Part shown: piece after piece, positions 1 to 6,907 of the stretch | Numbering within the stretch: position 1 is the stretch's first letter | Layout of the letters: the number at the start of each line of letters is the position of its first letter | Origin: Actinomycetes bacterium | GTDB lineage: Bacteria > Actinomycetota > Actinomycetes > Actinomycetales > Microbacteriaceae | NCBI GenBank assembly: GCA_023386365.1 | Contig: JAEWJX010000010.1 | Location: 1 to 14,746, forward strand | DNA length: 14,746 nucleotides | Direction: 5' to 3' | Position numbers and translations under genes: made by a program | Notes under the pieces: generated by a model | Told to the model about the DNA's origin: nothing | Databases searched by the model: none | The model's input: the letters and a program-made list of their open reading frames with translations, nothing else

Positions 1-23
1 GGCGGGCTCTGGGGAGTCCCGCC
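1..23 (+). terminator. Hairpin at window edge, probable terminator of the gene to the left
   Basis: GGCGGG (1-6) pairs with CCCGCC (18-23), and CTC (7-9) pairs with GAG (14-16) around a TGGG loop, leaving one bulged T at 17. There is no T-run after it, which is common for actinobacterial terminators. The gene it would end lies outside the window, and the stem may continue beyond base 1. The rest of the stretch up to the first start codon (24-112) shows no clear promoter box, only the ribosome binding site GAAGGA just before 113. Confidence 0.5.
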
Positions 24-112
24 CGGACGCACCCCGGCGGCCGTGACACACCGCACCACCCATCCCCATCCCCGAAAGCACCACCAATCCGACACCACGA
101 AAGAAGGACCCC

Positions 113-1636
113 ATGTCCACCACCACCACCCGCGGCCTCGCCGCGGCGATCGTCGCCTCCGGCCTCGCGCTCGGGCTCAGCGGCTGCAACCTGATCCCGG
201 GCGCCGCGCCCGCCGCCGAACCCGGCAAGGCCGTCTCGTTCGAGCAGGTGCAGCAGGCCGTCATCCAGCTCGAAGCCCGCGGCACCTTCGTCGACCCCGA
301 GTACGGCGGCTACGAGGGCGCCGGCCGCGGATCGGGCTTCATCATCTCGGAGGACGGCCTCGCCGTCACCAACAACCACGTCGTCGTCGGCGCGGGCACG
401 ATCGACGTGTGGCGCGGCGGCGACCAGAGCGACACGCTCGACGCCCGGGTGCTGGGTGCATCGGAGTGCCTCGACCTCGCCGTCGTGCAGCTCGAGAAGG
501 ACGAATACCCGTACCTCGCCTGGCGCAAGGACGAGATCGCCACCGGCATCGACGTGTACGCGGCGGGGTTCCCGCTCGGCGACCCCACCTTCACCATGAC
601 CCGCGGCATCGTCTCGAAGGCGGATGTCGAGGGCGACACCGCCTGGGCGTCGATCGATTCGATCATCGAGCACGACGCGCGCATCCGCCCCGGCAACTCC
701 GGCGGGCCCCTCATCGACGCGCAGGGCAAGATCGTCGGCGTCAACTACGCCGGCGAGGACCACTACGACTACAACTACGCCATCCACCGCGACGAGGTGC
801 AGGACGTCATCGAGCAGCTGGCCGCAGGCGAGAGCGTGCTCAGCCTCGGCATCAACGGCCAGGGCATCCTCGGCGAGGATGGCGGACTCGGCGTGTGGGT
901 GTCGTCGGTCGCGGCCGGGTCGGCCGCCGACAAGGCCGGCGTCGAACCGGGCGACCTGATCACCCGCCTGCAGGGTGTGACCGTCGGTACCGACGGCACC
1001 ATGCGCGAATACTGCGACGTGCTGCGCACCCACGGCACCGAGGCGACGCTCGACATCGAGCTGTACCGACCGTCCGACGGCGCGTACCACCGCGGCCAGG
1101 TGAACGGCGACCCGATCGAGGCCGTCGAGGTGGTGGGCGCCGGCAGCGGCCGCCCCAGCGGCGAGTTCGTCGACGTCACCGACGACTCCGGCAGCGTGCA
1201 GGTCTCGGTGCCGGCCGAGTGGGAGGACGTCGACGGCGCGAGCATCACGGATGCCGCCGGCAACGTCTGGTCGTCGGTCATCGCGAGCCCCGACATCGAC
1301 TCGCTGCTCGGCGGATGGACCACCCCCGGCGTCAGCGTCATGGCCTCGCCGACGGCCCTCGCCACCACCAGTGTCGACGGCCTGCTCGCCTCCACCGCCT
1401 CCAGCGTCAGCGGCGACGGCTGCGTCTCCGAGGGCGCCCAGCCGTTCGCCGATGGCTACCACACCGGCAAATACGACTACTACACCGGCTGCGGGGAGGC
1501 GGATGCCGACTACATCGTGATCGCCGCGACCGCCGACTCGGGCGGGTACCTCGTCTACGTCATCATCCAGGCGGTCACCGACGACGACCTCGCCGCCGTC
1601 GACCGCATCGTCGGCAGCTTCATCGCCGGCTTCTAA
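113..1636 (+). CDS. Secreted trypsin-like serine protease with PDZ domain, lipoprotein (HtrA/DegP-like)
   Basis: Predicted envelope protease of 507 aa. Residues 1-25 form a lipoprotein signal peptide with lipobox LSGC, so Cys25 should be lipidated and the enzyme anchored outside the membrane. The chymotrypsin-fold catalytic triad is visible: His89 in TNNHVV, Asp121 in CLDLAV and Ser196 in RPGNSGGPL. A PDZ domain follows at about 245-330 (SAADKAGVEPGDLI is its carboxylate-binding-side signature). Residues about 350-507 form an additional domain (starting near SVQVSVPAEWEDVDG) that ordinary HtrA proteins lack; I cannot name its function. It contains two Cys that could form a disulfide. The ATG at 113 has GAAGGA upstream and gives a complete signal peptide. 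Family knowledge suggests degradation or processing of misfolded or specific exported proteins; the substrate is unknown. Genes for a membrane protein and two lipoproteins follow. Confidence 0.9.
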   Translation: MSTTTTRGLAAAIVASGLALGLSGCNLIPGAAPAAEPGKAVSFEQVQQAVIQLEARGTFVDPEYGGYEGAGRGSGFIISEDGLAVTNNHVVVGAGTIDVWRGGDQSDTLDARVLGASECLDLAVVQLEKDEYPYLAWRKDEIATGIDVYAAGFPLGDPTFTMTRGIVSKADVEGDTAWASIDSIIEHDARIRPGNSGGPLIDAQGKIVGVNYAGEDHYDYNYAIHRDEVQDVIEQLAAGESVLSLGINGQGILGEDGGLGVWVSSVAAGSAADKAGVEPGDLITRLQGVTVGTDGTMREYCDVLRTHGTEATLDIELYRPSDGAYHRGQVNGDPIEAVEVVGAGSGRPSGEFVDVTDDSGSVQVSVPAEWEDVDGASITDAAGNVWSSVIASPDIDSLLGGWTTPGVSVMASPTALATTSVDGLLASTASSVSGDGCVSEGAQPFADGYHTGKYDYYTGCGEADADYIVIAATADSGGYLVYVIIQAVTDDDLAAVDRIVGSFIAGF

Positions 1637-1640
1637 ACCT

Positions 1641-1678
1641 CCGGGCGCCGCCCGTCTCCCCCTTCGAGCGGCGCCCGG
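1641..1678 (+). terminator. 11-bp perfect hairpin after the protease gene
   Basis: CCGGGCGCCGC (1641-1651) is exactly complementary to GCGGCGCCCGG (1668-1678), with a 16-base loop. It starts five bases after the protease TAA stop. No T-run follows, so it may be a full terminator or a partial one that lowers expression of the membrane-protein gene at 1726. I see no obvious promoter in 1679-1725, which favours partial readthrough. Confidence 0.7.
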
Positions 1679-1725
1679 CAGGAACACCACCACATCCACC
1701 ACCACACCCAGGAAGGACCACGTCA

Positions 1726-2445
1726 ATGTCCGCACGTGATCGCCTCTGGCCCCTCTGGGGCGCCGCCGCCGGCCTGGCCGGCTTCACCGCCACCGTCCTC
1801 ATGGACACCCGCGCCGCCAGCGAGATGGAGGCCGCCGAACGCGGCGAGCAGTTCATGCTCGACGCCAGCTTCATGAACGAGCTCGACCGCACCACGAACT
1901 ACCTCGGCTACCTGATCGGATTCCTCGCGGTGGCGTTGCTCGTCGTCTTCGCCGCCGCCTGGCGCTCCCGCGTGGAGCAGCAGCACGGCCGCTCGATCGC
2001 CGCATCCGTCGTCAGCGGCGGCGTGCTGGTCACCGCCGCGGGCCTCGCGCTCGCGTACGGCTGGAAGGGTGCGCTCGCGAACTACGGCTACTCCGGCAAC
2101 GAGTTCGGCCTGTTCGACGACCCCGGCCTCTACATCTACTTCGTGCTCACCGACTTCGGTCCCTACATCCCGTGGCTGGGCGTGCTGATCGCGTTCGCCG
2201 GGATCGCGTGGCTGGCGTGGTCGGAGCGTCTGGTCTCGCGCATCCTCGGCACGCTCGCCGGTGCGTACGTGCTGGCGATCGCCGTCGCGTACGCACTCAC
2301 CGGCGTTCCCGGCCTCGCGGGCCCCGCATCCGGACTGATGCTCGCTCTCGCCTGCATCTGGCTGTCCGTCGGACGCAGTCGCATCACCTTGCGTCCCCTC
2401 ACGGTCGCCGCGCGCGAGACGCGCGTCGCGACACCCGCGGAGTGA
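1726..2445 (+). CDS. Polytopic membrane protein of unknown function
   Basis: 239 aa, not recognised as a named family. Hydrophobic stretches at about 8-26, 58-79, 91-111, 147-165, 172-192 and 196-215 suggest six membrane helices. A loop of about 30 residues rich in Glu, Met and Ala lies between helices 1 and 2 (27-57), and an aromatic, Gly-rich loop (112-146, with YGYSGNEFGLF) lies between helices 3 and 4. The C-terminal tail (216-239) is basic. The ATG at 1726 is chosen because AGGAAGGA lies 5-12 bases upstream and the protein then begins with a normal short basic N-terminus; the open frame extends further upstream only as a shadow of the protease gene. The stop codon overlaps the GTG start of the next gene by four bases, so the two are probably translationally coupled. 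No catalytic motif is visible. Confidence 0.8.
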   Translation: MSARDRLWPLWGAAAGLAGFTATVLMDTRAASEMEAAERGEQFMLDASFMNELDRTTNYLGYLIGFLAVALLVVFAAAWRSRVEQQHGRSIAASVVSGGVLVTAAGLALAYGWKGALANYGYSGNEFGLFDDPGLYIYFVLTDFGPYIPWLGVLIAFAGIAWLAWSERLVSRILGTLAGAYVLAIAVAYALTGVPGLAGPASGLMLALACIWLSVGRSRITLRPLTVAARETRVATPAE

Positions 2446-2951
2446 GATGGGGGACGCGCGGGCTCGCCATGCTCGGTCTGGTCGCGGCGGTCGCGTTGAG
2501 CGGCTGTGGCGACGAACCGGCCATGCCGGTGCCCGCGCCGACCCCGACCGCCACCCCCGACACCGCGCAGACCGATCCGCCCGAGCAGATCGATCCCCGC
2601 TGTCTCGCCTCCTACCCCGACGACGCCGTGCTGATCTTCGAGGGCGTCATCGAGGTGAGGCCTGACGGATGGCCGCTGCCGCCCGACTTCGCGGTGCTCT
2701 GCTGGGTGCAGATCGAGTCGCCGGTCGAGCAGATCGGCTACTACGCCATGACCCACTTCACGTCGTTCGACAAGGTGCTCTGGTACTACGAGCACGCGTT
2801 CCAGGGCGGGCAGCACGGCCGTGCCGACACCGCCGACGGCGAGATCCTCACCGGCGTCCTCGGCGACGCGTCGTACTTCATCCAGTCGGACGGCACCAAC
2901 AGGTACCTCATCGACTGGGCGATCGACGGCGAATACGACTACGACCACTGA
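2442..2951 (+). CDS. Small lipoprotein, paralogue A of a tandem pair
   Basis: 169 aa. The N-terminus has two Arg and a hydrophobic segment ending in lipobox LSGC (Cys22), so it should be a membrane-anchored surface lipoprotein. A Pro/Thr/Ala-rich linker (23-50) leads to a globular part of about 115 residues containing Cys54 (PRCLASYPDD) and Cys87 (FAVLCWVQ), a possible disulfide. The GTG at 2442 is chosen because it overlaps the upstream TGA in a GTGA arrangement and supplies the basic signal-peptide N-region. ATG 2469 would still contain the lipobox but loses the Arg residues. The family is unknown to me. The next gene encodes a protein with the same order of motifs and nearly the same Cys spacing, which suggests duplication. 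The C-terminus is acidic and Tyr-rich (GEYDYDH). Confidence 0.82.
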   Translation: MRWGTRGLAMLGLVAAVALSGCGDEPAMPVPAPTPTATPDTAQTDPPEQIDPRCLASYPDDAVLIFEGVIEVRPDGWPLPPDFAVLCWVQIESPVEQIGYYAMTHFTSFDKVLWYYEHAFQGGQHGRADTADGEILTGVLGDASYFIQSDGTNRYLIDWAIDGEYDYDH

Positions 2952-2965
2952 ACGGAAGGAACACC

Positions 2966-3469
2966 ATGAACCTCGACCTGCCCGCCCGTGCCCGCGCGAA
3001 CCGGGTGCTGCAGTTGGCGATCCTGGGCGGCACCGTCGCCCTGGCGCTCGCGGCCTGCACGCCCGGCACGGGCCCCGCCGTGTCCGGTCCGGCCATCGAC
3101 GACGGCCCCATCCCCGTCGACGGCGGCCCCGCCTCGAGCGACTGCCTCGCCGCGTTCCCCGACAACCCGCTCGGGGCCGACATCGCGCAGACCCCCACCG
3201 TGCCCGCCGACTGGCCCCAGCCGGGCGGTGTCGAACTGTGCGTGGCCCTGCAGACCAGCGAGGACACCGCCGTGCTGCAGTACGTCACCTCGCTCGACCC
3301 GGATGCGGTGCTCGACGCGTGGGAACCGCTGCTCGGCGCGTACGAACTCGAGCGGAGCCCCGGGATCGGCGACCTGCCGATCCTCAACGCGGTTGGCGAC
3401 AACCTGGAGTTGGCGATCCAGACGGTCGAGGACGGCACCGTGCTCGTCGCGTTCCAAGCGGGAGCCTGA
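2966..3469 (+). CDS. Small lipoprotein, paralogue B of a tandem pair
   Basis: 167 aa. A basic N-terminus and hydrophobic segment end in lipobox LAAC (Cys31), so it should be lipidated and surface anchored. A Gly/Pro-rich linker (32-57) is followed by a globular domain with Cys60 (SDCLAAFPD) and Cys92 (VELCVAL). The pattern Cys-Leu-Ala-(Ser/Ala)-(Tyr/Phe)-Pro-Asp, then a Trp-Pro, then Leu-Cys matches the preceding protein, with Cys spacing of 32 here versus 33 there. The ATG at 2966 has GGAAGGA upstream and lies 14 bases after the previous stop, so it probably belongs to the same transcript. Function unknown; the context suggests a cell-envelope role together with the upstream membrane protein and protease. 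Relationship to paralogue A is my by-eye alignment. Confidence 0.82.
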   Translation: MNLDLPARARANRVLQLAILGGTVALALAACTPGTGPAVSGPAIDDGPIPVDGGPASSDCLAAFPDNPLGADIAQTPTVPADWPQPGGVELCVALQTSEDTAVLQYVTSLDPDAVLDAWEPLLGAYELERSPGIGDLPILNAVGDNLELAIQTVEDGTVLVAFQAGA

Positions 3470-3476
3470 GGGTGTG

Positions 3477-3503
3477 GGCGGCCCCTCTTAGACTGGGGCC
3501 GCC
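3477..3503 (+). promoter_or_regulatory. pcrA promoter: -10 box inside the loop of a perfect 9-bp inverted repeat
   Basis: GGCGGCCCC (3477-3485) and GGGGCCGCC (3495-3503) are exact reverse complements separated by TCTTAGACT. The -10-like hexamer TAGACT (3489-3494) ends nine bases before the pcrA ATG at 3504, so the mRNA would be leaderless or nearly so. No Shine-Dalgarno sequence precedes this ATG, unlike most genes here. The repeat could be a protein-binding operator over the -10 box, a terminator for the lipoprotein operon, or both. Confidence 0.65.
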
Positions 3504-5885
3504 ATGACCTTCCTTCTCGACGGATTCGACACCGATCCGGGTGACCCCGGCGCGTCTGCGCCCGCGGTCGACGAGGCCCTCCTCGCCGGCCTCAACCCGC
3601 AGCAGCGCGAGGCGGTGCTGCACCGCGGCCCCGCCCTCCTCATCGTCGCCGGGGCCGGGTCGGGCAAGACCAGCGTGCTCACCCGGCGCATCGCGGGCCT
3701 CATCGCGAGCCGTGAGGCGTGGCCCAGCCAGATCCTGGCCATCACCTTCACCAACAAGGCCGCCAACGAGATGCGCGAACGCGTGCACCAGCTGGTGGGC
3801 GGTGCGGCCGAAGGCATGTGGATCTCCACCTTCCACTCGTCGTGCGTGCGCATCCTGCGCCGCCAGGCGGAGGCGATGGGTCTCAAGCAGGCGTTCACCA
3901 TCTACGACTCCGCCGACTCGCGTGCGCTGCTCAAGCGCATCATCAAGGAACTCGAGGTCGACACCCTCGGGCTCACCGTGCCGAGCGTCGCGGGCAAGAT
4001 CTCGAAGCTGAAGAACGAACTCGCCGACGTCGACTCCTACGCGCGCGGGGTGAACGCGAACGACCCGGCCGACGTCGCCTTCCTCGAGGTGTTCCGTCGC
4101 TACTCGGAGGGGCTCCGGCGGGCCAACGCGCTCGACTTCGACGACCTGATCGCCGAGACGGTGCACCTGTTCCGCGCGTTCCCCGAGGTGGCTGCGCTCT
4201 ACCAGCGGCGCTTCCGTCACGTGCTCGTCGACGAGTACCAAGACACCAACCACGCCCAGTACGCGCTCATCCGCGAACTCACCCGTCCCATCAAGCCGGA
4301 GCACGTGCCTGCCGACACCCGCATGCGGGTGGATGCCGCGGGCTGCATCCCGGGCGCCTCCCTCACCGTGGTGGGCGACTCCGACCAGTCGATCTACGCG
4401 TTCCGCGGTGCCGACATCCGCAACATCGTCGAGTTCGAGCGCGACTACCCCGAGGCGAAGGTGATCCTCCTCGAGCAGAACTACCGCTCGACGCAGAACA
4501 TCCTCGACGCGGCCAACGCGGTCATCTCGAACAACTTCGACCGGCAGGCCAAGAACCTGTTCACCACCGTCGGGGCGGGTGAGCGCATCACCGGCTTCAC
4601 CGGGTACAGCGCCTACGACGAGGCCCAGTTCGTGGCCGACGAGATCCAGAAGCTGCACGAGGCGGGTGCCGCGTTCAAAGACATGGCGGTGTTCTTCCGG
4701 GTCAACTCGCAGACGCGGGCGCTGGAAGACATCCTCATCCGCTCCGCGATCCCGTACCGCATCGCCGGCGGCACCAAGTTCTACGAACGCGCCGAGATCA
4801 AGGACGCGATGGCGTACCTGATCCAGGTGGCGAACCCGGCCGACGACCTGGCGCTGCGCCGCATCATGAACACCCCGAAGCGCGGCATCGGGCCGGCCAC
4901 CGAGGCGGCGCTGCAGGCGCACGCCGACCGCATCGGCACGCCGCTGCGCGAGACCCTGCGCGAGGCCGACCAGCTGGGCCTCGGGCCGAAGGTCACGAAG
5001 GCCATCATGGATCTCGGGAAGATCCTCGACGACGTCGAGCAGATGGTGGCCACGAAGCCGCCGGCCGACGTGCTCACCGAGCTTCTGGTGCGCACCGGCT
5101 ACGTGGAGGCCCTCCGCGCCACCCGCGACCCGCAAGACGAGGTGCGCGCCGAGAACGTCGAGGAGCTCCTGTCGTTCACGAAGGAGTTCGCCAAGCGCAA
5201 CCCGGACGGCCGTCTCATCGACTTCCTCACCGAGGTGGCGCTCGTCGCCGCCGCCGACGAGATCGACGACGAATCCGGCACCGTCACCCTCATGACCCTG
5301 CACACGGCGAAGGGTCTCGAGTACGACACCGTGTTCCTCACCGGCATCGAGGAGGACCTGCTGCCGCACCGCATGTCGGCGGGGGAGCCCGGCGGCATCT
5401 CCGAGGAGCGGCGCCTCTTCTACGTGGGCATCACCCGCGCGAAGAAGCGGCTCTTCATGAGCCTCGCCATGACGCGCGCCCAGTTCGGCGACACGTCGGT
5501 GGCGATGCCGAGTCGGTTCCTGCAGGAGGTGCCCGCCAACCTCATCGACTGGCGGCAGTCGCCCGGCATGGCCAACTCGCGCGGCGGCACCCGTTCGCGG
5601 GCGCTCAACGCCCCCGAGTCCCGGCAGCGCTTCAGCTACAGCACCTCGTTGCCGCCCGCGCCGAACCGCGAGAAGCGCGAGTGGGCGAACCCGGTCACCA
5701 ACACGGTGCGCGACAACGGCGACCTGACGCTCGCCGCCGGCGACCGCATCCGGCACTCCGACTTCGGAGAGGGTCGCGTGGTGGGTGTCACCGGTCAGGC
5801 GCCGAAGGCGGTGGCCGAGGTGCAGTTCGAGACCGCGGGTCGCAAGCGCCTGCTGATCAAGATCGCCCCCATCGAGAAGCTGTAA
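3504..5885 (+). CDS. pcrA: ATP-dependent DNA helicase, UvrD/PcrA family
   Basis: Superfamily 1A 3'-5' helicase of 793 aa, for DNA repair and clearing of replication or transcription obstacles in the cytoplasm. Motifs in order: Walker A GAGSGKT (50-56), motif Ia TFTNKAANEMRERV (81-94), Walker B VDEYQDTN (242-249), motif III VVGDSDQSIYAFRGAD (289-304), motif IV QNYRS (325-329), motif V LMTLHTAKGLEYD (596-608) and motif VI VGITRAKKRL (641-650). The C-terminal 50 residues (GDRIRHSDFGEGRVVGV onward) resemble the PcrA Tudor-like domain that contacts RNA polymerase. About 25-30 residues between Walker B and motif III (near 260-286) look longer than in Bacillus or E. coli enzymes. The ATG at 3504 follows the -10 box closely (leaderless); no alternative start is better. 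The TAA stop is 40 bases before the next gene. Confidence 0.96.
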   Translation: MTFLLDGFDTDPGDPGASAPAVDEALLAGLNPQQREAVLHRGPALLIVAGAGSGKTSVLTRRIAGLIASREAWPSQILAITFTNKAANEMRERVHQLVGGAAEGMWISTFHSSCVRILRRQAEAMGLKQAFTIYDSADSRALLKRIIKELEVDTLGLTVPSVAGKISKLKNELADVDSYARGVNANDPADVAFLEVFRRYSEGLRRANALDFDDLIAETVHLFRAFPEVAALYQRRFRHVLVDEYQDTNHAQYALIRELTRPIKPEHVPADTRMRVDAAGCIPGASLTVVGDSDQSIYAFRGADIRNIVEFERDYPEAKVILLEQNYRSTQNILDAANAVISNNFDRQAKNLFTTVGAGERITGFTGYSAYDEAQFVADEIQKLHEAGAAFKDMAVFFRVNSQTRALEDILIRSAIPYRIAGGTKFYERAEIKDAMAYLIQVANPADDLALRRIMNTPKRGIGPATEAALQAHADRIGTPLRETLREADQLGLGPKVTKAIMDLGKILDDVEQMVATKPPADVLTELLVRTGYVEALRATRDPQDEVRAENVEELLSFTKEFAKRNPDGRLIDFLTEVALVAAADEIDDESGTVTLMTLHTAKGLEYDTVFLTGIEEDLLPHRMSAGEPGGISEERRLFYVGITRAKKRLFMSLAMTRAQFGDTSVAMPSRFLQEVPANLIDWRQSPGMANSRGGTRSRALNAPESRQRFSYSTSLPPAPNREKREWANPVTNTVRDNGDLTLAAGDRIRHSDFGEGRVVGVTGQAPKAVAEVQFETAGRKRLLIKIAPIEKL

Positions 5886-5912
5886 GCCTTCCGCCCCGTC
5901 GGACGCCGCACC

Positions 5913-5925
5913 TACGATCCCTCAC
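5913..5925 (+). promoter_or_regulatory. -10 box of a leaderless promoter for the toroid-fold gene
   Basis: TACGAT (5913-5918) is a good actinobacterial TANNNT -10 element. It ends exactly seven bases before ATG 5926, the distance expected if transcription starts at the A of the start codon. No Shine-Dalgarno sequence is present. I do not see a strong -35 box. Confidence 0.55.
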
Positions 5926-6894
5926 ATGGAGATCAGCGACGAGACCATGGCCTGGCTGCTCGATTCCGATCCGGCGATCCGGTGGCAGGTGCTCCGTGAT
6001 CTGACGGATGCCTCCCCGGTCGAGGTGGCGGCGGAGCGCTCGCGGGTGGCCGTCGAAGGCTACGGTGCCCGTCTGCTGGGGATGCAGGACCCGGACGGCC
6101 GCTGGGACGGCGGCACCTACCGGGCCGGCTGGATCGACCGCACCCGCCCCGGGTTCGACGCCTGGTCGGCCACCCACTTCACGGTGCAGACGCTGCGCGA
6201 GTTCGGGGTCGATCCGGCGGAGGAGCGCGTCGCGGCGGCGATGGCGCTCGTGCGCGACAACGTGCACTGGGAGTGGGACGAGCGGCTCGCCTACTTCGAG
6301 GGGGAGACCGAGGCGTGCATCAACGGGGTGGTGCTGGAGAACGCCGTCTACTTCGGCCAGGACTCGACCCGTGTGCTGCAGACGCTCCTCGACGATGAAC
6401 TCGGCGACGGTGGCTGGAACTGCGAGACCGACACCCCGGTCTCGTCGTTCCATTCGACGATCTGCGTGCTCGAGGGTCTGCTCGCGTGGGAGCGGGCGGC
6501 GGCGCCCGGCGATCCCCGCACCCCGCAGGTGCGCCACGCGAGGCACCGGGGCGAGGAGTACCTGCTGGAGCGTCGCCTGCTGTGGCGGCGCAGCTCGGGT
6601 GAGCTGATCGACCCCCGCTTCGCGATGACGTCGTGGCCGAGCCGCTGGTACTACGACGTGCTGCGTGCGCTCGACTACCTGCGGGGGGCGCGCCCCGAGG
6701 GTGACCCGCGCGCCGCGGCCGCGATCGAACTCGTCCGCGGCAAGGCCGGCGCCGACGGGCGGTGGCTGCTGGAGAACGAGCACGGCGGGCCCGTGCTCTT
6801 CGAGTTGGAGGGCGAATGGGAGGGCCGGCCGAGCCGCTGGGTCACGCTGCGGGCACTCCGCGTGCTCCGCTGGGCGGATGCCGCCGCCGGGTGA
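5926..6894 (+). CDS. Alpha/alpha-toroid protein, squalene cyclase/prenyltransferase-like
   Basis: 322 aa, soluble, no signal peptide. Three repeats with a Gly-Trp turn are visible: DPDGRWDGG (55-63), ELGDGGWNCE (158-167) and AGADGRWLLE (274-283). They are separated by helical stretches rich in aromatic residues and fit the helical-barrel fold of terpene cyclases and prenyltransferase subunits. Genes like this are often labelled squalene cyclase in actinobacteria. I do not see the DxDD acid motif of true squalene-hopene cyclases, the protein is about half their usual length, and no isoprenoid genes are nearby, so I would not assign cyclase activity. Cys131, Cys166 and Cys180 with several His residues might bind metal, but this is speculative. 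The gene is convergent with the MFS gene at 6904, only nine bases apart. Confidence 0.8.
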   Translation: MEISDETMAWLLDSDPAIRWQVLRDLTDASPVEVAAERSRVAVEGYGARLLGMQDPDGRWDGGTYRAGWIDRTRPGFDAWSATHFTVQTLREFGVDPAEERVAAAMALVRDNVHWEWDERLAYFEGETEACINGVVLENAVYFGQDSTRVLQTLLDDELGDGGWNCETDTPVSSFHSTICVLEGLLAWERAAAPGDPRTPQVRHARHRGEEYLLERRLLWRRSSGELIDPRFAMTSWPSRWYYDVLRALDYLRGARPEGDPRAAAAIELVRGKAGADGRWLLENEHGGPVLFELEGEWEGRPSRWVTLRALRVLRWADAAAG

Positions 6895-6907
6895 CGCCCC
6901 GCGTCAC
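6891..6907. terminator. Hairpin spanning both convergent stop codons
   Basis: GTGACGC (6891-6897) and GCGTCAC (6901-6907) pair perfectly around CCC. The TGA of the + gene (6892-6894) and the TGA of the - gene (6904-6906, TCA on +) lie on opposite arms. Being symmetric, it can fold in either transcript, so a bidirectional terminator is likely, although the stem is short and lacks a T-run. Confidence 0.6.

Noticed and set aside
43..1725. Upstream extension of the membrane-protein frame through the protease gene
   Set aside because: Arg/His-rich out-of-frame translation of the protease coding region; the true start is ATG 1726 with AGGAAGGA before it.
2469..2951. Alternative ATG start of lipoprotein A at 2469
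   Set aside because: It would remove the positively charged signal-peptide N-region; GTG 2442 overlaps the upstream stop in the common GTGA coupling.
3470..3503. Possible LexA/SOS box before pcrA
   Set aside because: No TCGAAC-N4-GTTCGA-like sequence is present; the inverted repeat there is GC-rich and unrelated.
3384..5756. Long - strand open frame across pcrA
   Set aside because: It is antisense to all the conserved helicase motifs, with low-complexity Arg/His/Gly/Val composition and no recognisable domain.
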